Assembly (NCBI GenBank): GCA_951804985.1
Contig: OX638133.1
Coordinates: forward strand, 75,336,367-75,400,366
From: Dryomyza anilis
Taxonomy: Eukaryota; Arthropoda; Insecta; Diptera; Dryomyzidae
Direction of reading: 5' to 3'
DNA length: 64,000 nt
Positions 26,334 through 38,304 of this stretch are shown here, one piece after another. Position 1 is the first letter of the stretch. Each line of letters begins with the position of its first letter. The position numbers and the translations under genes are program-made. Below the pieces are notes generated by a model, which made no database searches, was not told the origin of the DNA, and saw only the letters and a program-made list of their open reading frames with translations.

Positions 26334-27544
26334 CACCGAAAAAAATACTGTATTAAAAATAACTGAAAATGTCTTTAAATACATATGTATTTGATTTACT
26401 TCCAAAAGCATATGTATTTATTTTTACTAAACTGGTGTAGTTGTTTTTATATGGAAAATTACTACATAATTTAACAGCATTTCTACATAAAATTTCAATA
26501 CATATGTATTAAAAAACTTACATTTTGTCTTTATTTATACGTCTAGAAATATGTAGAGAAATTACTACATATACGTTTAATTTTATAATAATATGTAGTT
26601 ATTTTACTTTGTTGTGATAATTAATTAAATAAAAAAAAATATTTTTATTGATTCGGAAAATTATATGAATGAATATCTAATATAATTTTTTAATACCAAA
26701 AATAAGATACAAGATATATAAATCTGAAAACTATTTAGTTGTATAGTACAATTAAATACAACTAAAGATTGGTACCCACAACCACAAGAAAAATCTACAC
26801 ATAAATAAATAAATAAATTAATTAATTAATAAAAATACAAATCATAAGCCATTCTGATCATAAGATGGAAGCACCACTAATTATCATCAGTTCTGATGAA
26901 TCAAAGGAATGGCAAGCACTTAAGTGTTTCTTTTCGGTTAAAACACATAAGAATAATATGCTATGGTAAAACCATACCATGGTAAAACCATGAAGACGTC
27001 ATATCAACTATTACTGCCTGAACAAAATATATGCGGCAATCGAAAAATGAGAGAGCGAACATTGAAAACAACAAACATTTGCCGTCTCAATACTAACGTC
27101 ATGTCGCGTCACATCAGCAAACTACACATCTGCAGCTGCGTGCTATATTTGTATACTGCAGAGTTGACAACTAATTTTTAAAACAAAAAATATTCAGCGG
27201 TTAACTTAGGTGAAAGCTCTATAGTCTTCTCTCATTAAGACGGTTCGGCCAGAGGCTACGGACAGATTCATATTGCAGAAACTGGATAAGAATTCTTTTA
27301 TAACTGCACGAGAGACGACCTTTCGTAATTCATTCGTCAGTGATCCCACACGAATTCAAATGGAAGCAAAAAACAAAACATCAATAGAGTTTGTGCAGTA
27401 TGTAGAGAACGAATTTAACAAAAAGCAAAAAATAAAGCAAATAAAGGCAAATGTATTTAAAAACTAACAAAATGTAGTTGAAATATTTTTTTTTAAAACA
27501 AAGACATAAAATGTATTTTATTTGCTACAGTAATTTTTTCGGTG
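26334..27544. mobile_element. TA-flanked TIR element of about 1.2 kb, nested in A4
   Basis: Inverted termini CACCGAAAAAAATACTGTA and (complement of right end) CACCGAAAAAATTACTGTA are flanked by TA on both sides (26332-26333, 27545-27546). Removing the element restores GAATATATATACTTTTCC of the host mini-me. The first 300 bases repeat AATACATATGTATT and CTACATAT motifs. The interior at 26865-27470 is GC-richer than its ends and holds 72- and 64-codon frames with no recognisable domain, which could be a captured segment or a decayed transposase. The TA duplication points to Tc1/mariner-type mobilisation. Confidence 0.82.
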
Positions 27545-27843
27545 TATACTTTTCCAGATATGCTTCCTTCTGGAAATATTTGTTCGAAAAAATATCGTGT
27601 TTTGTAGAACACGAAGATTTAATTTTGGGAACCTCAGATCTTATTAAATAATATTCAAACCAGTTTTGTACTTTAGAGCTTCTATATAAAATAATTGGAG
27701 TGTTTTATTCTTTTTTAAAACCGTTTAAAATCGGTAAAAAATATCAGTTTATTTCTGATTTAAGTATTACGGTTTCGGTTTTAAAAATGAATCGGTTTAA
27801 ACGGATATCGGTTTCGGTTACGGCTTTAATCCTTGTTTGTAAG

Positions 27844-30800
27844 TAATATTTTCGTTAAATATTTAAAATGGACTGAAAATATGCAATGTTTATATGAACT
27901 CCGACTTTGTATGCTTGAAATGTACCTTAAACATATTTCTAACCAACCTTCTGCCTTCCAAATATCGGGCAAAAATAGACAACACGTGATACAAACATAG
28001 CATTTGTTTGCTTAAAATCATCAGAACAAAAGTTTCTAAACCGCAACAACAGCCTTAATCCAAATGAAATATGCTCATAAAATGATTGCAACAAATATTT
28101 AATATAATAAAAATCATAGTAAATTTCGTAATATTTTATAACATATCAAGTTTAAAATAAACTATTAAAGTAGTAATATTAAGTGTTTTTTGAAATATTG
28201 GATTAAACAGTTGCAGCAAATAGTATTTATTTAAAATACATCGCAGAAATCTAAAATAATTGGGTGGGACGGTATTGTTTAGGCTAATTAAAAGCGAATG
28301 CTCGTTTAGATCAAGGTAGTGTTAATATTATTTCTATGGTACTTAGACCTTTGAGAATTGAAGTTATGCAGAATAATGTATAAACATCTTGTTTGTTTCA
28401 GTAAATGTGTGTGTTTGTGTGTATAATATTTATTTACGATAACCATAATAATGATAATAGAAATCTTAATTGGTAATCAGCTTCATTTTCATATTTCTTT
28501 ATTTTTTAAATCAATTTAATCGTTGTTATAAGGACTGAGTGAGACAAATACATAATTATCAAATATTGATTGAGACAATCGAAATGAGAGCCACCGTGAT
28601 TACTTTCTTCGCATGACAAACGTGTAGATAATTATAAAAAGCAACAAATGATTGTGTCAAATATTTGAATAATTGTCAAATTAAATTATCCGATACAATA
28701 ACTTCAATTATTTTTTTTTAAATGATCACTTTCATATATTAAATTAATATTACATAATAATTTATGACGTTTATTATAAAAATCTTAATTAGTTTTCTAT
28801 GCACAGGGAATAAATATATTTTTCCAATAAATGAAGAGTCAATAATATCTAGATTATGTTTGCGTGTAACTGTTATAATTTTTTCACAATTATATACCTA
28901 ATTATGAAATGATTATCTTTTTAAAATAGTAGTGTCCATCAATTTTTAATTTGCATTTGAACAACCAACGATGAGTTATATTGCGTCAATCATCATATTA
29001 TTTGTAAATAATAAATTACTGTAATTATTCTTGATAACAAACAATTGTTTGACCTAATTTCCACATATGCATAATTTCAATAACAAATCACATAGTGTGT
29101 AAATGCATTGAAAATATGGTTCGTATGTCTATTGATGCCACACTCAAATTTTCACTTATGTGCACGATATCTAATATATGTCAATTATTTTCTAATTGAT
29201 CTCTTATCACATTGATCTCTTTGATTGAAGGAGTTTGTGTAAACGTTGATGGGTCTGAGAATTATGGCACACCAAATATTTTCGAGAGGGATTTAATGAA
29301 AAAATGTTAGGGTATATTGCATGTATATGAGATGTCTGAGAGAAAACTAAAAACAAACCAGATACTATTACAATAAAGACAATTTTAAAAGTACAAATTT
29401 TTGACATTCATAATAAATAAAATTAACAACCAAGTTAATTTTGATTAATTTTTTTTTTTATTAAATATAAATTCTATGAAAAATGGAAAAAATTTTAAAA
29501 ATCTTTCTACCACATATAAAATGCACTCTATTCTCTATACATATGGCAATCAATAGAAATTCTTGAATATTCCATGGCTGACTAACGCCACAATTACACT
29601 TGAAGCAAATTCTATATAATCCTACAGTAGATTCACTATTCAAAAGCCTGCAGTTAAATGTAACGCATCGTTGAGATACATTTTTATTTTATTATAGTTT
29701 TTAAGTTATCAAGCATCTTCCAGAAGCATACAATTGCATTACCATGCAATTAAATCTACTTTTCATTTCGCAAAAATTTACATCACACATACTACTTACT
29801 CACTTTTGATATGTTAGTCAAAGTTATACATACGACTGCAGATGCAAATGCATCTCACAGATGCAGATCTCTGACTCGGCACAATTTGTTGCGCTATCAA
29901 TTCCAATTAAAAGCAAGTTTATTTGTTCAACAAGATGCAGCAAACAGCAACAGCATCAACTACTCTTTATTCTTAGCTGCTACGGCGTTTCTAAAGCACG
30001 CATCTTGAAACGTCACACAAACGCACAGATACTCTACTTACGAATGCTCGAGATACATTTTATGGCCCTACTGATCATGCAAACGAATAAATAAAAGCAA
30101 AAATATCCGCAATTAAAAAAAATTGAAAATGGAAAAAGTGTTGTGCTGCATACTTATATTCATTAATTAAATGTCAATACTATCTGTCTGCAGTAAATAA
30201 AACATGTATCTAAATGAAAAATCTGTCTAAAGCTTATGCTTGAAACTTAAGTGCTTTGATGGGGGGCAATACGTTTGAATTCACAATTAATTATTTTTAT
30301 ATTATCACTGCATTTTTATGCATGGTTAATGCAAATTTCTACAATAAAACTAAATAAAAATAATTGGAATAAATCGAGATTAAAGAGTGCATAGGTTACA
30401 TTTAAATTGGATTAGTTGATATTGAAGACTTTCCGTGGTTTTCGCACCATTGAGGTAATACACCTCCTTATTCTTATGCTGCAGCATATGTCTTGAGTTA
30501 CATTTCTTGTGCTAGTTTCTAGTGCGAATCCATTGATTTTATTTTTGTACTTAATCTTTTTTGTTTCTTAAGACTAGTAGCTGTTTCATTTTTGTTGATT
30601 TCTCGCAGATAATTTTATTTCATATTTTTATTTAAAACAATTTTCCTTTTTATTTTTTATATATAATAAAAAATATCTTTCTGAGAGTGCACGGGCACTG
30701 TGGTTAAAATGAATGCATTGCGCTTAAAACATTTTTTTTTCAATCATTCTACTTCGTCGCACATCAATTTATTAAGACTTGGCTGCAGGCTTAAGTTCTG

Positions 30801-31084
30801 CTGGATGCGCAGTAAAACCAGTAAAAAAAGGGCATTTTCAGTTTTGTTGTAATCACTGTGATTGTGGTACAACCTTTGCAAGACGAATTCTTGATTTTAT
30901 TTTATTTTTCTTTACGCTGAATCTTTTGAGTTGCTTCAACACAGACGTAAGGCAGGCGGTCTTACGTAGATATTTTTTATAAACTTTATATATCTGAATT
31001 GATGTAGCCTTATTATCAATGTACAACATGATGTGAAGCTATATAAAATCGTTATTTTCAGGAGAATATTGTCATTTCTGTACT
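27844..31084. other. No gene supported
   Basis: Mostly AT-rich. Two GC-richer patches may be regulatory: 29820-30060, which contains AGATGCAAATGCATCT (an inverted repeat) and overlapping 65- and 77-codon frames without a domain, and 30770-30960. Short TG repeats lie near 28404-28425. Confidence 0.45.
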
Positions 31085-31740
31085 GCATATTTTTGCATTT
31101 TTTGCATATTTGCATATTTTGCATATTTAATATATTTTACATATTTTGCATATTTTGCATATTTTGCATATTTTACATATTTTGCATATTTTGAATATAT
31201 TGCATATTTTGCATATTTTACATATTTTGCATATTTTGCATATTTTGCATATTTTGCATATTTTGCATATTTTACATATTTTACATATTTTGCATATTTT
31301 TCATATACGGCATATTTTGAAAATTTTTGCAGTTATCTGCATATTTTGCATATGTAACATATTCTTCATATTTTGAATATTTGGCTTATTTTTCATATTT
31401 TGCATATATTCCTAATATTGCATATATTGTATATTTTGCATATATTGCATATTTTGCATATGTTCCATATTTCGCATATATTGCATATTTTTCATATACT
31501 GAATATGGTTCATATGTATTTTGCATATTTTTTTATATTTTTGCATATTTGCATTTATTGCATATATTGCATATTTTTCATATGTGTTTTGCATATTTAA
31601 AAATTTTTTATATTGCATATATTACATATATTGCATATTTTGCATATATTTCAGATGTTGCATATTATGCTTATTTTTCATATATTGCATATTTTGCTTA
31701 TTTAGCTTATTTTTCATAAATTGAATATTTTGCAAATTTT
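31085..31740. repeat. 9-bp minisatellite (TTTTGCATA)n
   Basis: About 650 bases of TTTTGCATA units, very regular at 31140-31300 and more diverged to the right (TATTGCATA, TTTTCATA variants). Nine bases equal three codons, so every frame is open for long stretches (HILHIL, YFAYFAY); these are not genes. Confidence 0.92.
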
Positions 31741-32640
31741 GCATTTATTTGTTTAAAGTTTATGCTTTGCATAATTTTCACACTTAGCTAATTTTATATT
31801 TCAAACTATTTTCTTGACACTCTATATTTTTCTGAGTGTCTTGTAATTAATTGACTGCAAAAATTACAACGTCTGACATAATTTTTATATAGTGTACTTA
31901 ACGTAGAATTTTTTTCAACGTCCATTCATTATACACTTGCACCAAAGAAGTCGTGCGCCAATTGTCCCCATGTCAAAACCACATCTGCTAGAGAATCTTT
32001 TTGTTTTTTTCTTATAACTACATTTTTTTCTTAGCACTGAAGGGGATTTTTTACCACAAAATTGTTCGTTCATGCGTTGGGCTTAAAAGTCTTGCCACAA
32101 AGGTGCTTTTCGCACGAAAGATATAAAATGAAATGCATAAAATATTAAAAGGAATCTCATGTTTTGTATCAGCAGCAAAAAGAGAAAAAAAAAAAAATCA
32201 AAGCAAAAAATACCAAACTAGTGCGCATGTGCACCAATCACTTTAGCGGCTTCGCATGCGCAGCACATATTGAATAACAAGATCGGGTACGAAAGTTCAG
32301 GAAATAAAAGTAGGGTACATTTTTGGTTGTGTTGTTGTAGCAGAAAGATAATTAATATCGTCTGTGTGAGAAGGAACAAGTGAACATCTTGACTTTGCTA
32401 CAAAGAGTGTTGGGGGTACATTAAGTGATGTTTTATGTTTTACGAAAATTTAGGTACTATAAAATACTATATAGTAATATAAAAAAAATTAAATATTTTA
32501 CGATTTGATTATTATATTTTCGGTTCCAACTCAGTTTCCATTTTTTTTTTTGCATATTAAATACACACAAAATTACCATCATACTAAAAAAATAATAATA
32601 TGATGATGATAATTTTCCATACAATAGGCGCCACAGTCAT
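31741..32640. other. No gene supported
   Basis: AT-rich with a GC-richer segment around 31940-32300, including the near-palindrome GTGCGCATGTGCAC at 32221-32234. Confidence 0.4.
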
Positions 32641-33270
32641 CACTTCAAATGTGCTAATTATGCAGCAGGACTTTTGCAGTAAAGTACAGCGTACACGCAA
32701 CACTACTCAATAAAAAGCGAAACCCTTCTAAATCACTACTTCTCCATTTCAACTTCCTTCGTCGGTTGTTGATTTAATGCCTTGCGAAACCACTAAAAGA
32801 AAGGAAGTCTTTATGAGCGAGCAAAGTCCCACGAAGCCCCACACACAAAGACGTCGCAATAACGCATTATTGTCACCCCTTCCCTCGTTCTGTACGCCTA
32901 ACACCAACCACTAGAGGGCGCGCACACCACAAAAGAATCCAACGACGACAATGACGAAGACCATGATGATGACGACAAGTTGTACGAGGCACGCGCATGG
33001 CATGTCGTACGTTTCGAACGAACAAAGTGCGTTTCAGGCCAATGTGCCGAAGCCACTGTAGCTTGCAACAACTAAATACGATTGCGCTTAAATGCTTTTT
33101 GTGGGAAAAACGTTTTGGTCACGTCCATACCGCGTCGCCATCATCATCATCACCACCACCAACATAAGCGTCGTCATTGTTGAAATTAATGAAAAATATT
33201 TTGAAATTGTTTGGCGCTTCAAGTGGCGTCATACACGTCGTAGACACACACAGAGAAATTTCGTTATTCT
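32641..33270. promoter_or_regulatory. CpG- and GC-richer island, candidate regulatory or 5' exon region
   Basis: This stretch stands out from its AT-rich surroundings. It contains many CG dinucleotides, the CTCF-like site at 32908-32921, (GAC)/(GAT)-rich runs near 32941-32985 and CATCATCATCACCACCACC at 33140-33160. It lies about 6 kb upstream of the first recognised Ig exon. A promoter, untranslated exon or insulator are all possible. A 63-codon frame at 33092 has no signal peptide and no homology that I recognise. Confidence 0.4.
32908..32921 (+). promoter_or_regulatory. CTCF-like insulator motif, perfect core
   Basis: CCACTAGAGGGCGC fits the conserved CTCF core CCASYAGRKGGCR at every position. 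Insect CTCF recognises essentially this motif. It lies in the GC-richer island. Confidence 0.6.
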
Positions 33271-33567
33271 ATGGAATGAATGAAAAATTAAAATATTGCC
33301 GTTAATCCGTCGAACATTATTGTGTTTTTAAAGAATATCACGATTTTCATAGTCTGACATTTCAGGCAATATCTTATAACAACGAACTATTCGAAATCAT
33401 TTCATATCAAGACTTACCATAGTATTCCACCTAGTCAAATCATAGCACACTTATGATATCATATCACACCAAATCATATTACATTTCATATCCTATCCTA
33501 TTCTATCTTACAATATCATATCAACTAAGGGGAAAATGTGTAATTTTTGACATTTGACATGAACTGC

Positions 33568-33912
33568 TTGTTTTTAAAGCACCATCGATCTTCATCATTA
33601 TTTAAAAATAATTTTCTAACAAATAAAAATACTTGGAAAAAATATTTTTAAATAATGATGCCAATCGATAGATGCTTTAAAAACAAACAATTAATTGCTT
33701 TATGCTACTATTTTATCTTGTAACAATAAAAAGTTATGGCAAAGAAATGAAAAGATTCGCCCCTTTGGAATGACAAGATTTTTAATTTTTCGGATTTTGC
33801 TTTTTGTAAGCGATAACTTTTTATTGGTACAAGATAAAATAGTTGAATAAAGACAATAAATGTTTTTTTTAATGCACCTATCGATTGGCATCATTATTTA
33901 AAAATAATTTGC
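33568..33912. repeat. Compound foldback with three copies of one arm
   Basis: An arm reading about AAAGCACCATCGAT.TTCATCATTATTTAAAAATAATTT occurs three times. It is forward near 33576-33615, reversed near 33638-33685 (AAATAATGATGCCAATCGAT), and forward again near 33871-33910. A second inverted pair lies between the last two (CTATTTTATCTTGTAACAAT near 33707 and its complement near 33823). The result is two adjacent hairpins sharing a sequence class. Confidence 0.7.
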
Positions 33913-36900
33913 CAACATATTTTTCTTGCAAATAACGAAAATTTCATTTAAATTTCAATAAAAAATACTGTATGACATATATTTGATTATAAGATTTTCG
34001 AAAATGTTTAGATGGTAATATAAGATAAATTCTTATTGTATTTAGAAACTTTTTATTAAATTAATAAAAGGTGTATGAAATTGATGGCAAAATTTAAAAA
34101 AAATTTGAAGAAATGATATCGAAAAAAATCTATATTTGATTTGTAATGTTCGTTGTAGAACGAAAAGTCACCAAATACATTTTTATGAAAAACTTAAATT
34201 TCGAGTTTATAAAAAGTAATTGATGCATTTTTAAAATTGTAAATTAGATTTACATTTTCTTATCATGTGGCAAAAGAATTAAGATCATCGATTTAAGTTT
34301 GACAGATATATTAAGATTTTTGTAAATGAATATTTAGAAAATGTTTTTGGTGACTTTTGGTTTTACAACGACGATATAAAAATATTAAATTTTTCTTAGT
34401 GAACACAACAAAGCCTGTGCACAGAGTGAAATTGTTGCAAAAATAAAATAGCTGGAAAATACTTAGCTATAATTGCAATGGCAATAAAAACAATGGTCGA
34501 CCGACGTACGGCAGAATGGAAGATTGGATCGACCGACCGCATAATGAATGAACTGTGCGGAAAATGCGAATTGAAATGACGCAAAATATTTGAATTTGAT
34601 TATTGTGAATTGAACGGTTCGGTTGTATGTGTGTGTGCATTATTTATTGTGAATTTTGAGCACGCGCATTTACAATTGATGATTTTGATTGCATGCAATT
34701 ATGAATGCGCCCGACCGAACCACGGGTGTCGATTGTCAATTGGTTGCAGACATATTTTTTGTCGGTTTGATATTCTATGACTCATAAAATAGTATTAGTT
34801 AAATTCATGTAGAAATCAAGAGATTTAGCATGAAATTAGTTTCTCTAATAATCACGAAAAATGCAGCACGTCTAAATGAAATACAAAATTGAATTATGTT
34901 GAGTATGACTAATAAAAATAATTTTAATTAAATATAAAAATTTGAATATTAACTGTTTTTAGATTATATAAAATAAATTGTTTGTATTAAGTAATATTTA
35001 GTTGTCTTTCTTATAATTTTTTCTCATTATAATTTGTTGTATTATTTGTAATTATTATTTTATTTTGATTATTATTATTTTATTTGATATTATTATTAAT
35101 TGTTATTATTTCTTATTATAATTGTTTGTAGTATTATTTGTTATTTAAACTAAATTTATGCCGAACATTAAGCAAAACCAATTACACTAAATTTTCTTTG
35201 ACATTTTTATTAATACTACCGATATCTTCATTAATTATTCCTGCTTCGTTTGTTTAGCACAAAAAGTCAAAAGAAACAAATAATAACAATAAATAACTTG
35301 ACATTCCAACAAACCAAAAAATGAAAAGAGTTCAACCTAGCAATTGACCCATTTAAGCGATGACACTTTTTTGATTGATATAAATATGAAAAATGAACTC
35401 ATTTCTTAGTAAATGTGTCATACCATAATTCTGTATTTGGGTGCATAATTAAAATAATTTTTATTTATTTTGTTTTTAAATCGCACACGACTCCTTTTGA
35501 AAATGAATTTCTTTAAATTTTATTTGACAATTCTTATCATATCTCATATATGGTATGCCATTTACATACCATGTGTTTTGTACTTCAAGAAACTATGCCA
35601 CTTCGAAAAAAATGCACTTTATATACAAGTCACTTAAACACGACTCATTTTAACTTCAGCAAAGATTCATTTTGTAGAATTTGACATGTCAGCTGACATT
35701 TACATGTCGTTTCATTTAAATTTACTACGGCATCTTTTGCCTTGAACTGTATACAGTATCGAAATGAGTGCCCGAATCGTGTGCATGATAAAAATTAATA
35801 TGTGACGCGTGTCCATGCACACTTCTACAAATTGTTTTAGACTGCTTGTTGGATTGGTGTACCATGTTAGAGACAAAAAATAAAACATTATGCACAGTAT
35901 TAACCAATGTAGGGTGTGACACGCACAAAACATAAGTTTTAATTTAGTGTGCAGTAAAAATGAATGCCAAAAAGAGTCCGGAAAAATCTAAATATGTATA
36001 GTGATAAAAACAAAATAGTACAATTTTCCAAGAATTACTGTAGGCCAACTGTGGTTTTAAAATATTTGAAATGTTAGCAACATGTAATAATACCAAAAAT
36101 ATACCATCTGCATTTTAATGTAATTTCTAATAACATTTTTATATTTTTCTTAATTTGTTAATATATTTTGTAAAATCTTTAAGAGTTTATATAAAATTTA
36201 TATAGAATTTATATAATGAAATGTTTACAAAACGATATACAATAATTGTCGATTAGCGAAAAGTTTACGTGTAATATTAAATAGTAAGCTTATTGTAAAT
36301 ATGTTGTAAGCTTATTCAAAAACGTTTTGTAATAATTTTGATTTCTTATTCAGAATATTTTGGTAAAGAGTATGTCATGTACTACAAAATCATATTACAC
36401 AGCACAGTAACAAAAAAAATATCCGCGATCTTAGTATAATTTTCCGATAGACTTCAAGATTCTAATCACGGCCTCCTAATCAGTTTTTTCAGATTGCCTA
36501 AGTATTTGAGGTATTACGTAAAACAAATATATAGAAATGCTGTTTTTTTCCACATAATTTGGAGTTTTACTTTTTACAGATTTGAGTTTTCGATCACTTG
36601 TATTCCATTGAGTAAACTGCAGCTAATATTTTAAAATAAACCCAAGGAAATTTGGATGGTTTTGACCAATGTTATTACGAGTCAAACACAAAAATATATT
36701 TTTTTTTTGGTGTACCTGTTATTTATTGCGTATCATCTATGAGTTGCATTATTAAATAAAATTATATCAAACTAGTTCTATTATTCTATAATTCCACTTA
36801 CTTTGTTTTTGGAAATTACTCTAAAAGTCCTGATATTACACACATAGAAAAAAACGTTCAACTCAAACGAAAAATTAGACAAAAGAACTTTGTTTGCAGA

Positions 36901-37095
36901 TTTCGTTTCTTAGCAATGAAGTAATTTTAGTTCAAATTCCAAAACTTCGTTTGTAAAAAACATTTATATCTTTACCACAAAAGTTATTGTATTTTTACCG
37001 AAATGATAAACATTTGCATCAAAAAAATATTATTATATATTGCGAGGAAACTAAAAACGTTTGGGATAAGTAGATTTTACGACCACACTTTATTT
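33913..37095. other. AT-rich DNA, no gene supported
   Basis: GC-richer patches occur at 34480-34740 and 35740-35930, each with overlapping 60-70 codon frames on one strand and no domain. No repeat family was recognised. Confidence 0.45.
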
Positions 37096-37193
37096 GTCAT
37101 AAATAAATATATATTTATCCCAAATGAATATATATTTATCGTAAATGACTATATTTAATTTTCATAAATTAATATATATTTATCCCGAATGCA
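37096..37193. repeat. Short tandem repeat (AATATATATTTATC-type)
   Basis: Three diverged units of about 30 bases, each with ATATATTTATC followed by CAAATGA, GTAAATGA or CGAATGC. Confidence 0.5.
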
Positions 37194-37564
37194 AAAGTTT
37201 GTTTGCTGAAAACGTTTATACATTTATTACTAAAGCCACAATACACTTATTGTACATAATACTCGTTTGGATCAAGTAAATAAATTTTATTTACCTTTTA
37301 ATATAATTACATTTATTTATATAGTCAAATTCATAAATTCGCTTAAAGTATATATATATATTTTTTTTTTGTTCGAACATAAGCAGATTTATTTAATTTG
37401 AAAAGTATTAATATTTAGTAGATGATCATAATTAAAGAATTCTGTGATAAGCTCATTGAAATACATTTATGCTAAACTGAATAATGCTTATTAGCAAATA
37501 TAAAGCAAGTGATTTGTAAATATTTCTTAAAGATTTTATTATTAATATGCTTAATAAAATGTAT

Positions 37565-37741
37565 ATTGGGTTAGCAATATTTTAAGTAATACTTTTAATA
37601 ATACCTTTAATAATAGTTTTAGTAATACTTTTAGTAATACCTTTGGTAATACTTTTAGTAATACTTTTTAGTAATACTTTTAAAAATACTTTAAGTAATA
37701 CATTTGGTAATACTTTTAGTAATATTTTTAGTAATACTTTT
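37565..37741. repeat. 12-bp minisatellite (TAATACTTTTAG)n, left block
   Basis: About 14 units of TAATACTTTTAG with single-base changes, stopping abruptly at the tRNA-like head at 37746. The same array resumes at 38300, so one array has been split by an insertion. Confidence 0.9.
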
Positions 37742-37745
37742 ATAC

Positions 37746-38304
37746 GTAGCCGCGGTGGCTCACTGGTTAGTGCGTTGGACTGCGAGCCGAAAGGTCGCCG
37801 GTTCAAGCCTGGACTGCGGCAAATAACATCTTAGACTTGACGTAGCCCCACAGGAAATAGTCTAACGGCGTCAAATCGCACGACCGAGGCGGCCAATCGA
37901 CTGGAACATTTCGTGAGATAACACGTTCTCCAAACTTGGTTTCCAATAAATTGATTGTGGCATTCGCTGTGTGGCTTGTGGCGCCGTCCTGTTGGAACTA
38001 CATGTCCTCCAAGTCCATATCATCCAATTGGGGCCAAAAATATTCGGTTATCATTGAACGGTAACACAGTAACGTGCCGGTCTTGATCATCACGGAAGAA
38101 GTACGGCCCAGCCCAATTCACGAACATACGACGCTTCTGGTGGTCAAGCGGCTTCAGTAGCATAAAATGGAAAACCTTACTGAAGAGAAATGTTAAAAGA
38201 GTGGCAAGAAATACGGCGTCGTTTGCTGTTCTTGTCGCTCTATATTTGTAGCGTCGCTGTTGAAAAACCCTTTAGGACTGTAGTGCCAAACTATTATTAT
38301 TATA
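37746..38304 (+). mobile_element. tRNA-SINE (family S1) head and tail with a mariner fragment in place of the body
   Basis: 37746-37820 is a tRNA-like head (box A GTGGCTCACTGG, box B GGTTCAAGCCTGG) matching the S1 SINE at 17087-17400. 38274-38304 is the same family's 3' end (GGACTGTAGTGCCAAAC then (TTA)n). The roughly 210-base S1 body between them is missing, and about 450 bases including a reversed mariner-type transposase remnant take its place. AATACTTTTA occurs on both outer sides, but the 12-bp host array makes it uninformative as a target duplication. This is either a chimeric SINE or a SINE invaded by a fragment. Confidence 0.8.
37826..38178 (-). pseudogene. Decayed mariner-type transposase fragment
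   Basis: Reverse-strand remnant of a mariner-superfamily DDE/D transposase. In order it keeps KPLDHQKRRMFVNW, GPYFFRDD, YRSMITEYFWPQLDDM, FQQDGATSHT (second catalytic aspartate in QQDGA) and WPPRSCDLTPLDYFLWGYVK (third catalytic position in TPLD). Between the first two blocks the central stretch carrying the first catalytic aspartate (SDEAHF-type motif in relatives) is deleted. A frameshift follows the DRHVTV segment and an in-frame stop replaces the residue before FQQDGA. It cannot encode a working enzyme. Confidence 0.88.

Larger units (their letters stand above)
25421..27574 (-). mobile_element. mini-me/DINE-1-like element, type A (copy A4), with two nested TIR elements
   Basis: Reverse-oriented type A copy. 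It has CCAGTAAGGAAGGTTAGGTC at the outer end, the hairpin AGTCGGTCTAAGCCGACT (about 25845), and a block matching the interior of A1/A2 in reverse (CATTCATTTGATACC near 25980). The core GGTCATGCTGATTATGA lies at 26310. It resumes after an insertion with TATACTTTTCC..ATGCTTCC and fades out near 27574. The (GTCY)n tract is lost (only AACAGACGGACATCGC remains). Confidence 0.75.
25157..27835 (+). mobile_element. hAT-like non-autonomous element with CCGAAA-type subterminal repeats (copy C1), containing nested elements
   Basis: The outer boundaries are 14-base inverted termini, CAGGGATTAAAACC and (complement of the right end) CAAGGATTAAAGCC. An 8-base near-duplication flanks them, TTTTTAAG at 25149-25156 and TTTGTAAG at 27836-27843. 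The CA.GG start with an 8-base duplication is the hAT-superfamily pattern. Just inside both ends are runs of CGGTTTCGGTTACGG, giving long GC-skewed subterminal repeats. No transposase is seen. The interior is interrupted at 25421-27574 by a mini-me element that carries two more insertions. A second copy is at 42586-45154, with shared inner sequence (TTGGGAACYTC...TTATTAAAT). Confidence 0.8.

Noticed and set aside
31146..31719. Overlapping open frames (HIL and YFAY repeats) on both strands
   Set aside because: Products of the 9-bp TTTTGCATA array; open in several frames at once.
37746..37820. Functional tRNA gene
   Set aside because: Box A and box B are present, but the sequence is the head of a SINE family with a tail at 38274, and a complete cloverleaf with CCA-side pairing is not evident.
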